A stretch of DNA of 64,000 bases from Geminicoccaceae bacterium (GTDB lineage Bacteria > Pseudomonadota > Alphaproteobacteria > Geminicoccales > Geminicoccaceae): the NCBI GenBank assembly GCA_020638495.1, contig JACKIN010000002.1, positions 186,001 to 250,000 on the forward strand, written 5' to 3'. The notes under the pieces are model-generated. The model saw only the letters and a list, made by a program, of their open reading frames with translations, did not search any database and was not told the DNA's origin. Positions within the stretch are counted from its first letter, which is position 1, and the number at the start of each line of letters is the position of its first letter. Made by a program: the position numbers and the translations under genes. Of the stretch, positions 1-8,188 are shown in pieces.

Positions 1-27
1 GCCGCCCGTCGAGCTCTCGTACCGGCA

Positions 28-834
28 CTACTGCACCCACCCGCGGACATGGCTGGAGCTGTATTCCGCCGCCATCACGATCAGGATGATCAGGAGCAGG
101 ATGGCGCCGGCGCTGTCGTACTCGTAGCGGTCGATGGCCGTGTTCAGCGTGGCGCCGATGCCGCCGGCGCCGACGATGCCGATCACCGCCGATTCGCGGA
201 AGTTGATGTCCAGTCGATAGAGGCTGAGGCCGATCAGCCGCGGCATGACCTGTGGCTGGATGCCGTAATTGATGAGCTGGGGGAACGAGGCGCCGGTGGC
301 GCGCACCGCCTCGGCCTGGGCCTCGTCGATGTCCTCGATGTCCTCGGCGAGCAGCTTGGCCATGAAGCCGATGGTAGCGAAGGCCAGGGTGAGAAAGCCG
401 GCGAAGGGGCCGAAGCCGAACATCGCGACGAAGAAGATGGCGACGATCACCTCCTGGAAGGTGCGGCTGAGCGCGATGATCGCCCGGCAGAAGAGATAGA
501 TCGGCATGGGCGCCACGTTGCGAGCAGCACCGATGCCGATCGGCACCGCCAGGAGCACGCCGACCACCGTCGAGGTGACGGTCATGGTCAGGCTCTCGGC
601 GAGGCCCTGGCTGATGTCCTTCCAGCGGCTGACGAAGTCGGGGGCGAGAAAGCCCTGGGCGAAGCGCCAGCCGCGATCGAGCCCCTCGTAGACCCGCAGC
701 CAGTTCACCTCGACCGTCGAGATCGCGAGGGCGAGGTAGATCAGGAGCCCGCCATAGACGAGCCAGCGCGTCCGTCGGCTCTGGATGAGGACCGGCGGTC
801 GCCGCCAGCGGCGGCCGGCCGCGGCAGTGCTCAT
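28..834 (-). CDS. phnE: Phosphonate-type ABC transporter permease
   Basis: 268 aa inner-membrane permease of the PhnE family. After a basic N-terminus there is one membrane span near residues 25-45, then a binding-protein-dependent transport domain over about residues 75-265. The coupling-loop motif EAVRATGASFPQLINYG contacts the ATPase in this family, and the RESAVIGIVGAGGIG stretch is typical of PhnE. It is the last gene of a minus-strand operon with two binding proteins and PhnC; its ATG overlaps the phnC stop by 4 bp (positions 831-834), which implies translational coupling. Family members import phosphonates, phosphite or related oxyanions. The exact substrate cannot be read from the sequence. 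Confidence 0.92.
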   Translation of the reverse strand: MSTAAAGRRWRRPPVLIQSRRTRWLVYGGLLIYLALAISTVEVNWLRVYEGLDRGWRFAQGFLAPDFVSRWKDISQGLAESLTMTVTSTVVGVLLAVPIGIGAARNVAPMPIYLFCRAIIALSRTFQEVIVAIFFVAMFGFGPFAGFLTLAFATIGFMAKLLAEDIEDIDEAQAEAVRATGASFPQLINYGIQPQVMPRLIGLSLYRLDINFRESAVIGIVGAGGIGATLNTAIDRYEYDSAGAILLLIILIVMAAEYSSSHVRGWVQ

Positions 835-1700
835 GCGAGCCCCGCCAGCCGCTCTTCGGGGCGCTCGCCCTCGGCCGCACGACGAACGTGCCCGCCATGC
901 GCGGCAGCCGCGTCCTCGGCGTCCTCGGCGTCCTCGGCGGCCGCCGTCTGCATCGCGGTCCAGTCCTCGGCGCCGTAGATGCGGGTGAGGACCGCGTCGT
1001 CGAGCTCGGCCGGCGGCCCGTCGAACACGACCTCGCCGGCGGTGAGGCCGATGATCCGGTCGACGAACATCCTGGCGAGCAGCACGTCATGGATGTTGAT
1101 GACCGCCGGCAGCGACCGCTCCTCGCAGATCTCGCGGATCAGCCGCATGATCTGCCGCGAGGTCTTGGGATCGAGCGACGCCGTGGGCTCGTCGATCAGC
1201 AGCAGCTCCGGATCCTGCTCGAGGGCGCGGGCGATGCCGACCCTTTGGCGCTGGCCGCCGGAGAGCTCGTCGGCGCGCTTGTCGGCATGCTCGGCAAGCC
1301 CGACCCGCTCGAGCAGCGCGAACGCCTTGTCGACATCCGCCTGCGGGTAGCGACGGAGGAAGCTGCGCCAGAAGGGCACGTAGCCGAGCCGGCCGGAGAG
1401 CACGTTCTCCATGACCGTCAGCCGCTCGACCAGCGCGTATTCCTGAAAGATCATGCCGATCCGCCGGCGCACCCGCCTGAGATCGGCGCCGCTCATCGAG
1501 GTGAGCTCGACGTCGTTCAGATAGACCTTGCCGCCGGTCGGCTCGACCAGCCGGTTGATGCAGCGGATCAGCGTCGACTTGCCGGCGCCCGACGGGCCGA
1601 TCAGGCCAACGATCTGGCCTCGGTCGACCTCCAGCGACACGCCCCTGAGGGCATGGTCACCGGTCTTGTAGCGCTTGGCCAGGTTGTCGAGCCGCAGCAT
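831..1700 (-). CDS. phnC: Phosphonate-type ABC transporter ATP-binding protein
   Basis: 289 aa ATPase energising the PhnCDE importer. Visible are Walker A GPSGAGKST near residue 37, signature LSGGQRQRVGIARAL, Walker B LLLIDEPTASLD and a switch histidine in NIHD. The residues up to about 250 match the usual PhnC length. The last ~40 residues are an extra tail containing EDAEDAEDA, encoded by three tandem copies of a 9 bp unit (910-936), followed by a basic segment. The tail is not part of the catalytic fold and looks like a repeat expansion. The gene lies 63 bp downstream of phnD, with a strong hairpin in the gap, and overlaps phnE by 4 bp. Confidence 0.93.
   Translation of the reverse strand: MLRLDNLAKRYKTGDHALRGVSLEVDRGQIVGLIGPSGAGKSTLIRCINRLVEPTGGKVYLNDVELTSMSGADLRRVRRRIGMIFQEYALVERLTVMENVLSGRLGYVPFWRSFLRRYPQADVDKAFALLERVGLAEHADKRADELSGGQRQRVGIARALEQDPELLLIDEPTASLDPKTSRQIMRLIREICEERSLPAVINIHDVLLARMFVDRIIGLTAGEVVFDGPPAELDDAVLTRIYGAEDWTAMQTAAAEDAEDAEDAAAAHGGHVRRAAEGERPEERLAGLA
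910..936. repeat. Tandem 9 bp repeat inside phnC
   Basis: Three direct copies of the plus-strand unit GCGTCCTCG, in frame with phnC, encode Glu-Asp-Ala three times in its C-terminal tail. Slippage would change tail length in 3-residue steps without shifting the frame. Confidence 0.8.
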
Positions 1701-1713
1701 CAGCCTCTCCGCT

Positions 1714-1744
1714 CAAAGGGCCCGACCCGGTGCCGGGCCCTTTG
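1714..1744 (-). promoter_or_regulatory. Intercistronic hairpin between phnD and phnC
   Basis: Perfect 11 bp inverted repeat: CAAAGGGCCCG (1714-1724) and CGGGCCCTTTG (1734-1744), with a 9 nt loop. It sits just after the phnD stop and 14 nt before the phnC start codon. There is no long U run after it on the transcribed strand, so it is more likely a partial attenuator or an mRNA-stabilising stem that keeps the binding-protein message more abundant than phnC-phnE. That role is inferred from similar binding-protein operons. Confidence 0.7.
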
Positions 1745-1763
1745 CTCCATCCTCCGGCGAGAC

Positions 1764-2729
1764 CTACTGGCAGGCGTAGGAAACGTCCATTGCCGCGTCG
1801 ATCTCACGGATCACCGACCATTCGTTCTGGAAGGTGATCGGCACGAAGGCTTCCTGGGCCGGATCGGAGTTGCCGTACTCGGCGAGCAGCGAGGTGCCTT
1901 CCCAGTCGAAGTTGAAGAACGCCGCCTTGATCTTCTCCTGCAGCTCCGGGCTGAGGTTGTAGACGACGCCATAGCCCGTCGTCGGGAACGGGTCGCTCTC
2001 GTAGATGACGCGGATCTGGTCCTGATCGATGACGCCGCGCGCGGCCATGCGGATCATCACCTGGTCGGCGATCGCGGCGGCGTCGTAGTCCTTGTTGTAG
2101 ACGCCGAGCACCGAGTTGTCGTGCTTGCCCGAGAACGCCGCCTCGAAGTCGCGACCGGCTTCCATGCCGAATTTCGAGCTCAAGAGGGCCGACGGTGCCT
2201 TGTAGCCGGAGTTCGAGGTTTCCGCGGTGAAGGCCATGGTGCGGCCCTTGATGTCCTCGACCTTCTCGATGCCGCTGTCGACATGGGTGATGATCGCCAT
2301 GCGATAGCCGTACGTGCCGTCCTCGGCGGCCATCATGGCGAACGGCCGAAAGCCGGCGCAGGCGACGGCCAGCGGGTTGGAGCCGGTGTTGAAGCCGGCG
2401 ACGTGCAGCCGGCCGGCGCGCATCGCCTCGATCTGCGCCGCGTTCGACTGCACCGGGAAGAACTGCACCGGCTTGCCCGTCTCCTCGGAGAGATGATCGA
2501 GGAAATCGGCCCAGACACCCTCGTAGACGGCCGGGTCCTCAACCGGCGTGTAGGCGAAGACGAGGACCGGCGGGTCGATCCAGTCGGCCGGATCGGTCGG
2601 GATATCGGCGATGAGATCGCCATCCGCATCGCTGTAGCGGCTGTCGAGCTGGAATTCCGCGGCCGCGGTCAGCGGTGCTGCAGCGAGGAGCAGGGTCGCC
2701 AGTCCGGCAACGAGCGGATGGTAGGTCAT
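1764..2729 (-). CDS. phnD: Phosphonate-type periplasmic binding protein, copy 1
   Basis: 321 aa PhnD-family solute-binding protein with a signal peptide over about residues 1-24 (hydrophobic LATLLLAAAPLTAAA, then cleavage before EFQLD). The mature protein has the family stretch FPVQSNAAQIEAMRAGRLH and the ligand-site segment AETSNSGYKAPSALL, then HDNSVLGVYNKDYDAAAIA, typical of phosphonate/phosphite binding proteins. It ends with a Cys two residues from the C-terminus. It is the second of two tandem paralogues; the other begins 39 bp upstream and the two are closely similar along their whole length. Having both upstream of one PhnC and one PhnE suggests two binding specificities feeding the same membrane complex. 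Confidence 0.9.
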   Translation of the reverse strand: MTYHPLVAGLATLLLAAAPLTAAAEFQLDSRYSDADGDLIADIPTDPADWIDPPVLVFAYTPVEDPAVYEGVWADFLDHLSEETGKPVQFFPVQSNAAQIEAMRAGRLHVAGFNTGSNPLAVACAGFRPFAMMAAEDGTYGYRMAIITHVDSGIEKVEDIKGRTMAFTAETSNSGYKAPSALLSSKFGMEAGRDFEAAFSGKHDNSVLGVYNKDYDAAAIADQVMIRMAARGVIDQDQIRVIYESDPFPTTGYGVVYNLSPELQEKIKAAFFNFDWEGTSLLAEYGNSDPAQEAFVPITFQNEWSVIREIDAAMDVSYACQ

Positions 2730-2768
2730 CGAGAGTTCTCCCTGATGGTCAGCTGAAGACCAGCATTG

Positions 2769-3725
2769 CTACTGGCACGCGTAGGAAACGCCGTTGGCCT
2801 CGTCGATCTGCCGGATCACCGCCCAGTCGTCCTTGAAGGTGATCGGGATGAACTGCGCCTCGCCCGACTTGCTGAACTCCGCCTCGAGCGCCGAGCCCGC
2901 CCAGTCGAAGCTGAAGAAGGCCTCCTGGATCTTCGCCTGCAGCTCGGGTGTCAGGTTGTAGACGATGCCGTAGCCGGTCGTCGGGAAGGTCTGCGAGGTG
3001 TAGAGCACGACGAGCTGGTCGTCGCTCACGACCCCACGGTCGATCATCCGTGCCTTGACCGAATTGGCGATGGCGGCGGCGTCGTAGTCCTTGTTGGCGA
3101 CACCGAGAACCGAGTTGTCGTGCTTGCCGGAGAAGGCCGCCTCGTAGTCGGTGCCGGCTTCGAGGCCGAACTCGGACTTGAGCAGCGCCGATGGCGCCTT
3201 GAAGCCCGAGTTCGACGTCTCGGCGGTGAACGCCAGGGTGCGGCCCTTGAGATCCTCGATCTTCTCGATGCCGGAGCCCGGATAGGTGATGATCTCCATC
3301 TCGTAGCCGAAGCTGCCGTCCGCCGCGGCCATCATGGTGAACGGGCGAAAGCCGGCGCAGGCCACGGCGATCGGGTTCGAGCCGGTGTTGAAGCCGGCGA
3401 CGTGCAGTCGACCGGCGCGCATCGCCTCGAGCTGGGCGGCGTTCGACTGCACCGGGAAGAACTGCACCGGCTTGCCGGTCACCTCCTCCATGTGCGCCAG
3501 GAACCCGGCCCAGACCTCGGCATAGACGGCCGGGTCCTCGACCGGCGTGTAGGCGAAGATCAGGGTGTCCGGATCGACGAGCTGGCTCGCGTCGGTCGGG
3601 ATGTCGGCGATGAGATCGCCGTCGGTATCGGTGTAGCGTGGGTCGAGCGTGAACTCGGCCCGCGCGGCGCTGCCGAGCCCGAGGGCCAGGAGCATGGCCG
3701 AGGCAATGACTGTGCGTTGCAGCAT
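2769..3725 (-). CDS. phnD: Phosphonate-type periplasmic binding protein, copy 2
   Basis: 318 aa from the ATG at 3725. The frame stays open to 3869, but this start opens a clean signal peptide (MLQRTVIASAMLLALGLG, cleavage after SAARA before EFTLD), so the upstream codons are discounted. Same domain plan as copy 1: QSNAAQLEAMRAGRLH, AETSNSGFKAPSALL and HDNSVLGVANKDYDAAAIA, and the same C-terminal SYACQ. It is first in the operon, so its leader carries the regulatory region. A Pho box in the plus-strand interval 3792-3809 lies about 70-85 bp upstream of this start, in the correct orientation. Function: periplasmic capture of phosphonate-like ligands for PhnC/PhnE. Ligand unknown. Confidence 0.9.
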   Translation of the reverse strand: MLQRTVIASAMLLALGLGSAARAEFTLDPRYTDTDGDLIADIPTDASQLVDPDTLIFAYTPVEDPAVYAEVWAGFLAHMEEVTGKPVQFFPVQSNAAQLEAMRAGRLHVAGFNTGSNPIAVACAGFRPFTMMAAADGSFGYEMEIITYPGSGIEKIEDLKGRTLAFTAETSNSGFKAPSALLKSEFGLEAGTDYEAAFSGKHDNSVLGVANKDYDAAAIANSVKARMIDRGVVSDDQLVVLYTSQTFPTTGYGIVYNLTPELQAKIQEAFFSFDWAGSALEAEFSKSGEAQFIPITFKDDWAVIRQIDEANGVSYACQ

Positions 3726-3791
3726 CGGTGCAGTTCCTTCGCAATTGCAGCAAAAGGCTGGAGGACCAGCCGAGGCTTCCCGGGATCGATT

Positions 3792-3809
3792 TTGACAGAA
3801 GGATGACAA
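3792..3809 (-). promoter_or_regulatory. Pho box (PhoB site) between divergent transporters
   Basis: On the minus strand the sequence is TTGTCAT, four bases CCTT, then CTGTCAA: two 7 bp direct repeats with the 11 bp period of the PhoB consensus (CTGTCAT-N4-CTGTCAC type). It lies upstream of the phnD operon, reading toward it. The same bases on the plus strand include TTGACA, 17 bp before AAGATT, which could act as a sigma-70 promoter for the divergent transporter operon. Phosphate-starvation control of at least the phn operon is therefore likely. Confidence 0.75.
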
Positions 3810-3872
3810 AACGGAAGATTCGTGATTGGTCAACCGCCAGAAGGGCGCATCGACCACAAGGAGAGGCACATC

Positions 3873-4904
3873 ATGTCATACCGTCAGCACTGCAAGACGC
3901 TGCTCGCCGGCGCTGCCCTGGCCACCCTGGGCTGGGGTGTCGCCGAGGCCGACGAGCTCACCCTCTATTGCAGCCCCCAGGAGGAATGGTGCCAGTTGAT
4001 GGTCACCACCTTCACGGCCGAGACCGGCATCGACGTCGCCATGACGCGCAAGAGCTCGGGCGAGACCTATGCCCAGATCGCCGCCGAGGCCTCGAACCCG
4101 AAGGGCGACGTCTGGTGGGGCGGCACGGGCGACCCGCATCTGCAGGCGGCCGAGGAGGGGCTGACCGAAGCCTACGACACGCCGATGCTGCCCGAGCTGC
4201 ACGATTGGGCCGTCAACCAGTACGAGGCCGCCGACGGAAAGACCGTCGGCATCTATGCCGGCGCCCTCGGCTTCGGCTACAATACCGAGCTGCTCGCCGA
4301 GAAGGGGCTCGAGCCGCCGGCCTGCTGGGCCGACCTGATCAAGCCCGAGTACGCGGGCGAGGTGCAGATGGCCAACCCGAACAGCTCCGGCACGGCCTAC
4401 ACCGCCCTCGCCACCTTCGTGCAGATGATGGGCGAGGACGAGGCCTTCGAGTTCCTCAAGAAGCTGCACGCCAACATCAACCAGTACACCAAGTCGGGCT
4501 CGGCCCCGATCAAGGCGGCCGGGCTCGGCGAGACGATGGTCGGCATCGTCTTCCAGCACGACGCGGTCACCCAGAAGGTCGCCGGCTTCCCGATCGAGGT
4601 GGTGAGCCCGTGCGAAGGGACCGGCTACGAGATCGGCTCGATGAGCATCATCAAGGGCGGTCCCAACCCGGAATCGGCGCGCAAGTTCTACGACTTCGCG
4701 CTGCGCGCCGACGTCCAGACCCTGGCCCGCGACGCCCAGGCCTACCAGGTGCCGTCCAACCGCAACGCCGAGGCACCGCCGGAGAGCCCCGACTTCTCGA
4801 CCATCAAGCTGATCGACTACGACTTCGTGACCTACGGATCGTCCGACACGCGCACCCGGCTGCTCGCCCGCTGGGACGCCGAGGTCGGCAGCCTGCCCAA
4901 CTGA
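3873..4904 (+). CDS. ABC transporter substrate-binding protein (AfuA/Fe3+ or 2-aminoethylphosphonate type)
   Basis: 343 aa extracytoplasmic binding protein. The ATG at 3873 is chosen because AAGGAGAGG lies 7-15 bp upstream and a signal peptide follows (hydrophobic LLAGAALATLGWGVAEA, cleavage near residue 25). The mature part begins ELTLYCSPQEEWCQ and contains WWGGTGDPHLQAA and SGTAYTALATF, typical of the Fe(III)/AfuA and 2-aminoethylphosphonate binding-protein branch. It is the first gene of a plus-strand operon with a double-domain permease and an ATPase. Family names say iron, but many members bind organophosphonates or sugar phosphates. The divergent phn operon and shared Pho box favour a phosphonate ligand. 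That assignment is inference. Confidence 0.85.
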   Translation: MSYRQHCKTLLAGAALATLGWGVAEADELTLYCSPQEEWCQLMVTTFTAETGIDVAMTRKSSGETYAQIAAEASNPKGDVWWGGTGDPHLQAAEEGLTEAYDTPMLPELHDWAVNQYEAADGKTVGIYAGALGFGYNTELLAEKGLEPPACWADLIKPEYAGEVQMANPNSSGTAYTALATFVQMMGEDEAFEFLKKLHANINQYTKSGSAPIKAAGLGETMVGIVFQHDAVTQKVAGFPIEVVSPCEGTGYEIGSMSIIKGGPNPESARKFYDFALRADVQTLARDAQAYQVPSNRNAEAPPESPDFSTIKLIDYDFVTYGSSDTRTRLLARWDAEVGSLPN

Positions 4905-4915
4905 GCAGCCGATCC

Positions 4916-7123
4916 TTGTCGCAACAGCGAAGCCCGCTCGGCTACTGGCTGGCCATTGGCTGGGCGGGCTTCCTGCTCCTTCCCTGGTACGTGCAGTCGG
5001 GCGGCTTCTTCGATTTCGCCTGGCTGCTCGCCTGGGCTGACGCCGACGCAGCGCCGGCCCTGGCGCAGGCCGTGCTCCACGGCCGCTGGTGGCTCCTGCC
5101 GCTCGCCCTGCCGCTGGCGCTGCCGATCCTCCTGCTCGGCCGCCGGCAGGACACGCCCGCGGCGGCGCGGCTCCTGATCCTCGCGGGCGGGATCGGCCTC
5201 GCCTGGCTCGCGCTCCAGGGCTTCGCCGTGATCCACAGCGGCTGGGGCTTCGACATCCTTGCCCGGACGTTCGGTCCGCTCGAGCTGAGCCAGTCGGGCA
5301 TGGGTGCCGGTGCGGCGCTCACCGCGCTCGCCCTGCTCATGTTCACGGGCCTCGGGATCGCGGCGCGCGGTGCCGTCGGCGGCGACCGCTTCGTCGTCGG
5401 CGCCATCACCCTCATCGTCGCCCTCGTCGCGGTCTTCATCTTCTTCCCGGTGCTGCGCATCCTGGCCGGAGCGCTGCAGGATTCCGACGGCAGCTTCGCC
5501 CCCGGCCTGTTCGCCGCCCGCTTCATCGACCCGCGCATCTGGGGCCTGGGTTGCGTGCTCGAAGGCTCGCGCTGCGGCGTCGCCTGGAACACGCTCGCCC
5601 TCGCCCTCTTCACCGGGCTGACGACGACCTTGCTCGGGCTCGCCTTTGCGCTCGTCGCCACGCGCACGGCCTTCCCCGCCAAGCGGGCGCTCAGGGCGCT
5701 GACCATCCTGCCGATCATCACCCCGCCCTTCGTCATCAGCCTCGCCATCATCCTGCTGTTCGGCCGCTCGGGCACGGTGACGCAGTTCGTCGCCGACCTC
5801 TTCGGCGTCTCCGGCGGCCGCTGGATCTACGGCTTCTGGGGGGTCTGGCTGGCGCAGATCCTGTCCTTCACGCCGATCGCCTTCCTCGTGCTGATCGGCG
5901 TGGTGGAAGGCATCAGCCCCTCGCTCGAGGAGGCGGCGCAGACGCTTCGGGCCAGTCGCTGGCAGACCTTCACCACCGTCTCGCTGCCGCTCATGCGGCC
6001 GGGCCTCGCCAACGCGTTCCTGCTCGGCTTCATCGAGAGCATGGCCGATTTCGGCAATCCGCTCGTGCTCGGCGGCAATTTCCAGGTGCTCTCGACCGAG
6101 ATCTTCTTCGCCATCGTCGGCGCCCAGTTCGACCCCGGCCGGGCCGCCATGCTGGCGATGGTGCTGCTCTCCTTCACCCTCCTGGCCTTCTGGGCGCAGC
6201 AGCGCTGGCTGGGCCGCAAGCTCTACACGACGGTCGGCGGCAAGGGTGATTCCGGCCTCGCCGCGAGCCTGCCGACCGGCCTGAAGTGGCTGGTGCTCGG
6301 GGTCACCGTGCCCTGGGCGATCTTCACCGCCATCATGTACGCGATGATCCTCTTCGGCGGCTTTGTCGAGCTCTGGGGCCGCAACCACAGCTTCACGCTG
6401 CGCCACTACGAGGCCACGTTCGGCATCACCCAGGGCCAGTTCGGCCTCGTCTGGTCAGGCACGGCCTGGAACAGCTTTTGGACCACCCTGCAGATCGCCG
6501 TCATCGCCGCCATCCCGACCGCCCTGATCGGGCTGATCACGGCCTGGCTGCTCAGCCGCCAGACCTTTCGCGGCAAGGGCGCCTTCGAGTTCGGCACCAT
6601 GCTCTCCTTCGCCATCCCCGGCACGGTGATCGGCGTCGCCTACATCATGGCCTTCAACGTGCCGCCGATCGAGCTCACCGGCACCGGCATGATCCTCATC
6701 ATCGCCTTTGTCTTCCGCAACATGCCGGTGGGCGTGCGGGCCGGTGTCGCCACCCTGGCGCAGCTCGACAAGAGCCTCGACGAGGCCTCCCTGACCCACC
6801 GCGCCAGCACGCTGCAGACCGTCCGCCGCATCCTCCTGCCGCTGATGAAGCCGGCTCTGCTCGCCGCACTGGTCTACAGCTTCGTTTCCGCCATGACCGC
6901 CATCTCGGCGGTCGTCTTCCTGGTCTCGGCCCGCTACGAGCTGGCCACGACCTACATCCTCAATCGGGTCGAGAACGGCGATTACGGCATCGCCATCGCC
7001 TACAGCTCGGTGCTCATCGTGGTCATGCTCATCGTCATCGGTCTCTTCCAGCTCGCCATCGGCGAGCGCCGCCTCGGCCGGCGCAGCGCCGCACCCGCCG
7101 GATTCACGGGAGGGGTCCGATGA
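4916..7123 (+). CDS. Fused two-domain ABC transporter permease (FbpB/AfuB-like)
   Basis: About 735 aa. The frame is open far upstream, but translation through the binding-protein gene is a shadow. The first credible start is TTG at 4916, 11 bp after the previous stop, giving MSQQRSPLGYWLAIGWAG. No in-frame ATG occurs before the membrane region, so the start is uncertain. Four or so extra N-terminal spans precede two permease domains, each with a coupling loop: EEAAQTLRASRWQTF near residue 340 and DEASLTHRASTLQTV near residue 622. One polypeptide therefore supplies both halves of the channel, as in FbpB-type iron and phosphonate importers. The stop overlaps the ATPase start by 4 bp (ATGA at 7120-7123). 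Confidence 0.88.
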   Translation: MSQQRSPLGYWLAIGWAGFLLLPWYVQSGGFFDFAWLLAWADADAAPALAQAVLHGRWWLLPLALPLALPILLLGRRQDTPAAARLLILAGGIGLAWLALQGFAVIHSGWGFDILARTFGPLELSQSGMGAGAALTALALLMFTGLGIAARGAVGGDRFVVGAITLIVALVAVFIFFPVLRILAGALQDSDGSFAPGLFAARFIDPRIWGLGCVLEGSRCGVAWNTLALALFTGLTTTLLGLAFALVATRTAFPAKRALRALTILPIITPPFVISLAIILLFGRSGTVTQFVADLFGVSGGRWIYGFWGVWLAQILSFTPIAFLVLIGVVEGISPSLEEAAQTLRASRWQTFTTVSLPLMRPGLANAFLLGFIESMADFGNPLVLGGNFQVLSTEIFFAIVGAQFDPGRAAMLAMVLLSFTLLAFWAQQRWLGRKLYTTVGGKGDSGLAASLPTGLKWLVLGVTVPWAIFTAIMYAMILFGGFVELWGRNHSFTLRHYEATFGITQGQFGLVWSGTAWNSFWTTLQIAVIAAIPTALIGLITAWLLSRQTFRGKGAFEFGTMLSFAIPGTVIGVAYIMAFNVPPIELTGTGMILIIAFVFRNMPVGVRAGVATLAQLDKSLDEASLTHRASTLQTVRRILLPLMKPALLAALVYSFVSAMTAISAVVFLVSARYELATTYILNRVENGDYGIAIAYSSVLIVVMLIVIGLFQLAIGERRLGRRSAAPAGFTGGVR

Positions 7124-8178
7124 GCAGCGCTGCCACCGTCGGCTTCGAGAACGTGACCAAGGCCTTCGGCGCCGTGGTCGCCGTGCGCGACGTCAGCTTC
7201 GAAGTGGCGCCCGGCCATCTCGTCACGCTGCTCGGCCCCTCCGGCTGCGGCAAGACGACGACGCTCCGGATGATCGCCGGCCTCGAGCTGCCGACCGCGG
7301 GGCGCATCCGCATCGGCGAGCGCGACGTCACTAACCTGCCGGCCACCGACCGCGACGTCGCCATGGTCTTCCAGTCCTACGCCCTCTTCCCGCACATGAC
7401 CGTGCTGGAGAATGTCGGCTATGGCCTCTCCGTCTCCGGCCGGCCGAAGGCGGAGGTGAAGGAGCGGGCGGAGACGACGCTCGAGCTGGTCGGGCTCGAG
7501 GGCTTCGGTGCCCGGCTGCCGTCCGAGCTCTCGGGCGGCCAGCAGCAGAGGGTCGCGGTCGCCCGTGCCGTGGTGCTGGAACCCGAGGTGCTGCTCTTCG
7601 ACGAGCCGCTCTCGAACCTCGATGCCAAGCTGCGCCGCCGGGTCAGGGAGGAGATCCGCGAGCTGCAGCAGCGGCTCGGGCTCACCGCGGTCTACGTCAC
7701 CCATGACCAGGAGGAGGCGCTCGCCATCTCCGACCGCATCATCGTCATGAACAACGCGGTGATCGCCCAGGAAGGCGTCCCCCGCGACCTCTACGAGGCG
7801 CCCGCCGATCGGTTCGTCGCCGACTTCATCGGCGACGCCAACGTGCTCGCCGTCACCATCGGCGCCATCGACGGCGAGCATGCCGAGGTGAGGATCGGCG
7901 AGGCCCGCCGCCGCCTCCTGCATCGCGGCCTCGCCCCCGGGCCGGCCCATCTCGCCATCCGCCCCGAGGGCATCGTGCTGACGGCCGACCCCGAAGCCAG
8001 CATCATGGCCGGCCGCGTCAGGCGGGCGAGCTATCTCGGCAGCCATGTCGAGTACGACATCGAGACCGCGCTGGGCGAGCTCTTCGTCACGGACTCCGAC
8101 GTCGACCGCATTCACCCGGTGGGAAGCGAGGTGGGGCTCGGTTTCGGCACGCACGGGGTCACGCTGGTCAGGGATTGA
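7120..8178 (+). CDS. ABC transporter ATP-binding protein (FbpC/PotA type)
   Basis: 352 aa cytoplasmic ATPase for the preceding binding protein and fused permease. Motifs: Walker A GPSGCGKTT near residue 38, Q-loop VFQSYALFPHM, signature LSGGQQQRVAVARAV, Walker B VLLFDEPLSNLDAKLRR, and His in YVTHDQEEALAI. Residues ~240-352 form a TOBE-type regulatory domain. The start is ATG 7120, with GGGAGGGG just upstream and a 4 bp overlap with the permease stop. It closes a three-gene operon whose substrate is probably Fe(III) or a phosphonate such as 2-aminoethylphosphonate. Confidence 0.92.
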   Translation: MSSAATVGFENVTKAFGAVVAVRDVSFEVAPGHLVTLLGPSGCGKTTTLRMIAGLELPTAGRIRIGERDVTNLPATDRDVAMVFQSYALFPHMTVLENVGYGLSVSGRPKAEVKERAETTLELVGLEGFGARLPSELSGGQQQRVAVARAVVLEPEVLLFDEPLSNLDAKLRRRVREEIRELQQRLGLTAVYVTHDQEEALAISDRIIVMNNAVIAQEGVPRDLYEAPADRFVADFIGDANVLAVTIGAIDGEHAEVRIGEARRRLLHRGLAPGPAHLAIRPEGIVLTADPEASIMAGRVRRASYLGSHVEYDIETALGELFVTDSDVDRIHPVGSEVGLGFGTHGVTLVRD

Positions 8179-8188
8179 AACGGGCTGG

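Noticed and set aside
3728..4915. 396-codon N-terminal extension of the fused permease
   Set aside because: It runs in a second frame through the binding-protein gene and has an Arg/Pro-rich composition typical of shadow frames in GC-rich DNA.
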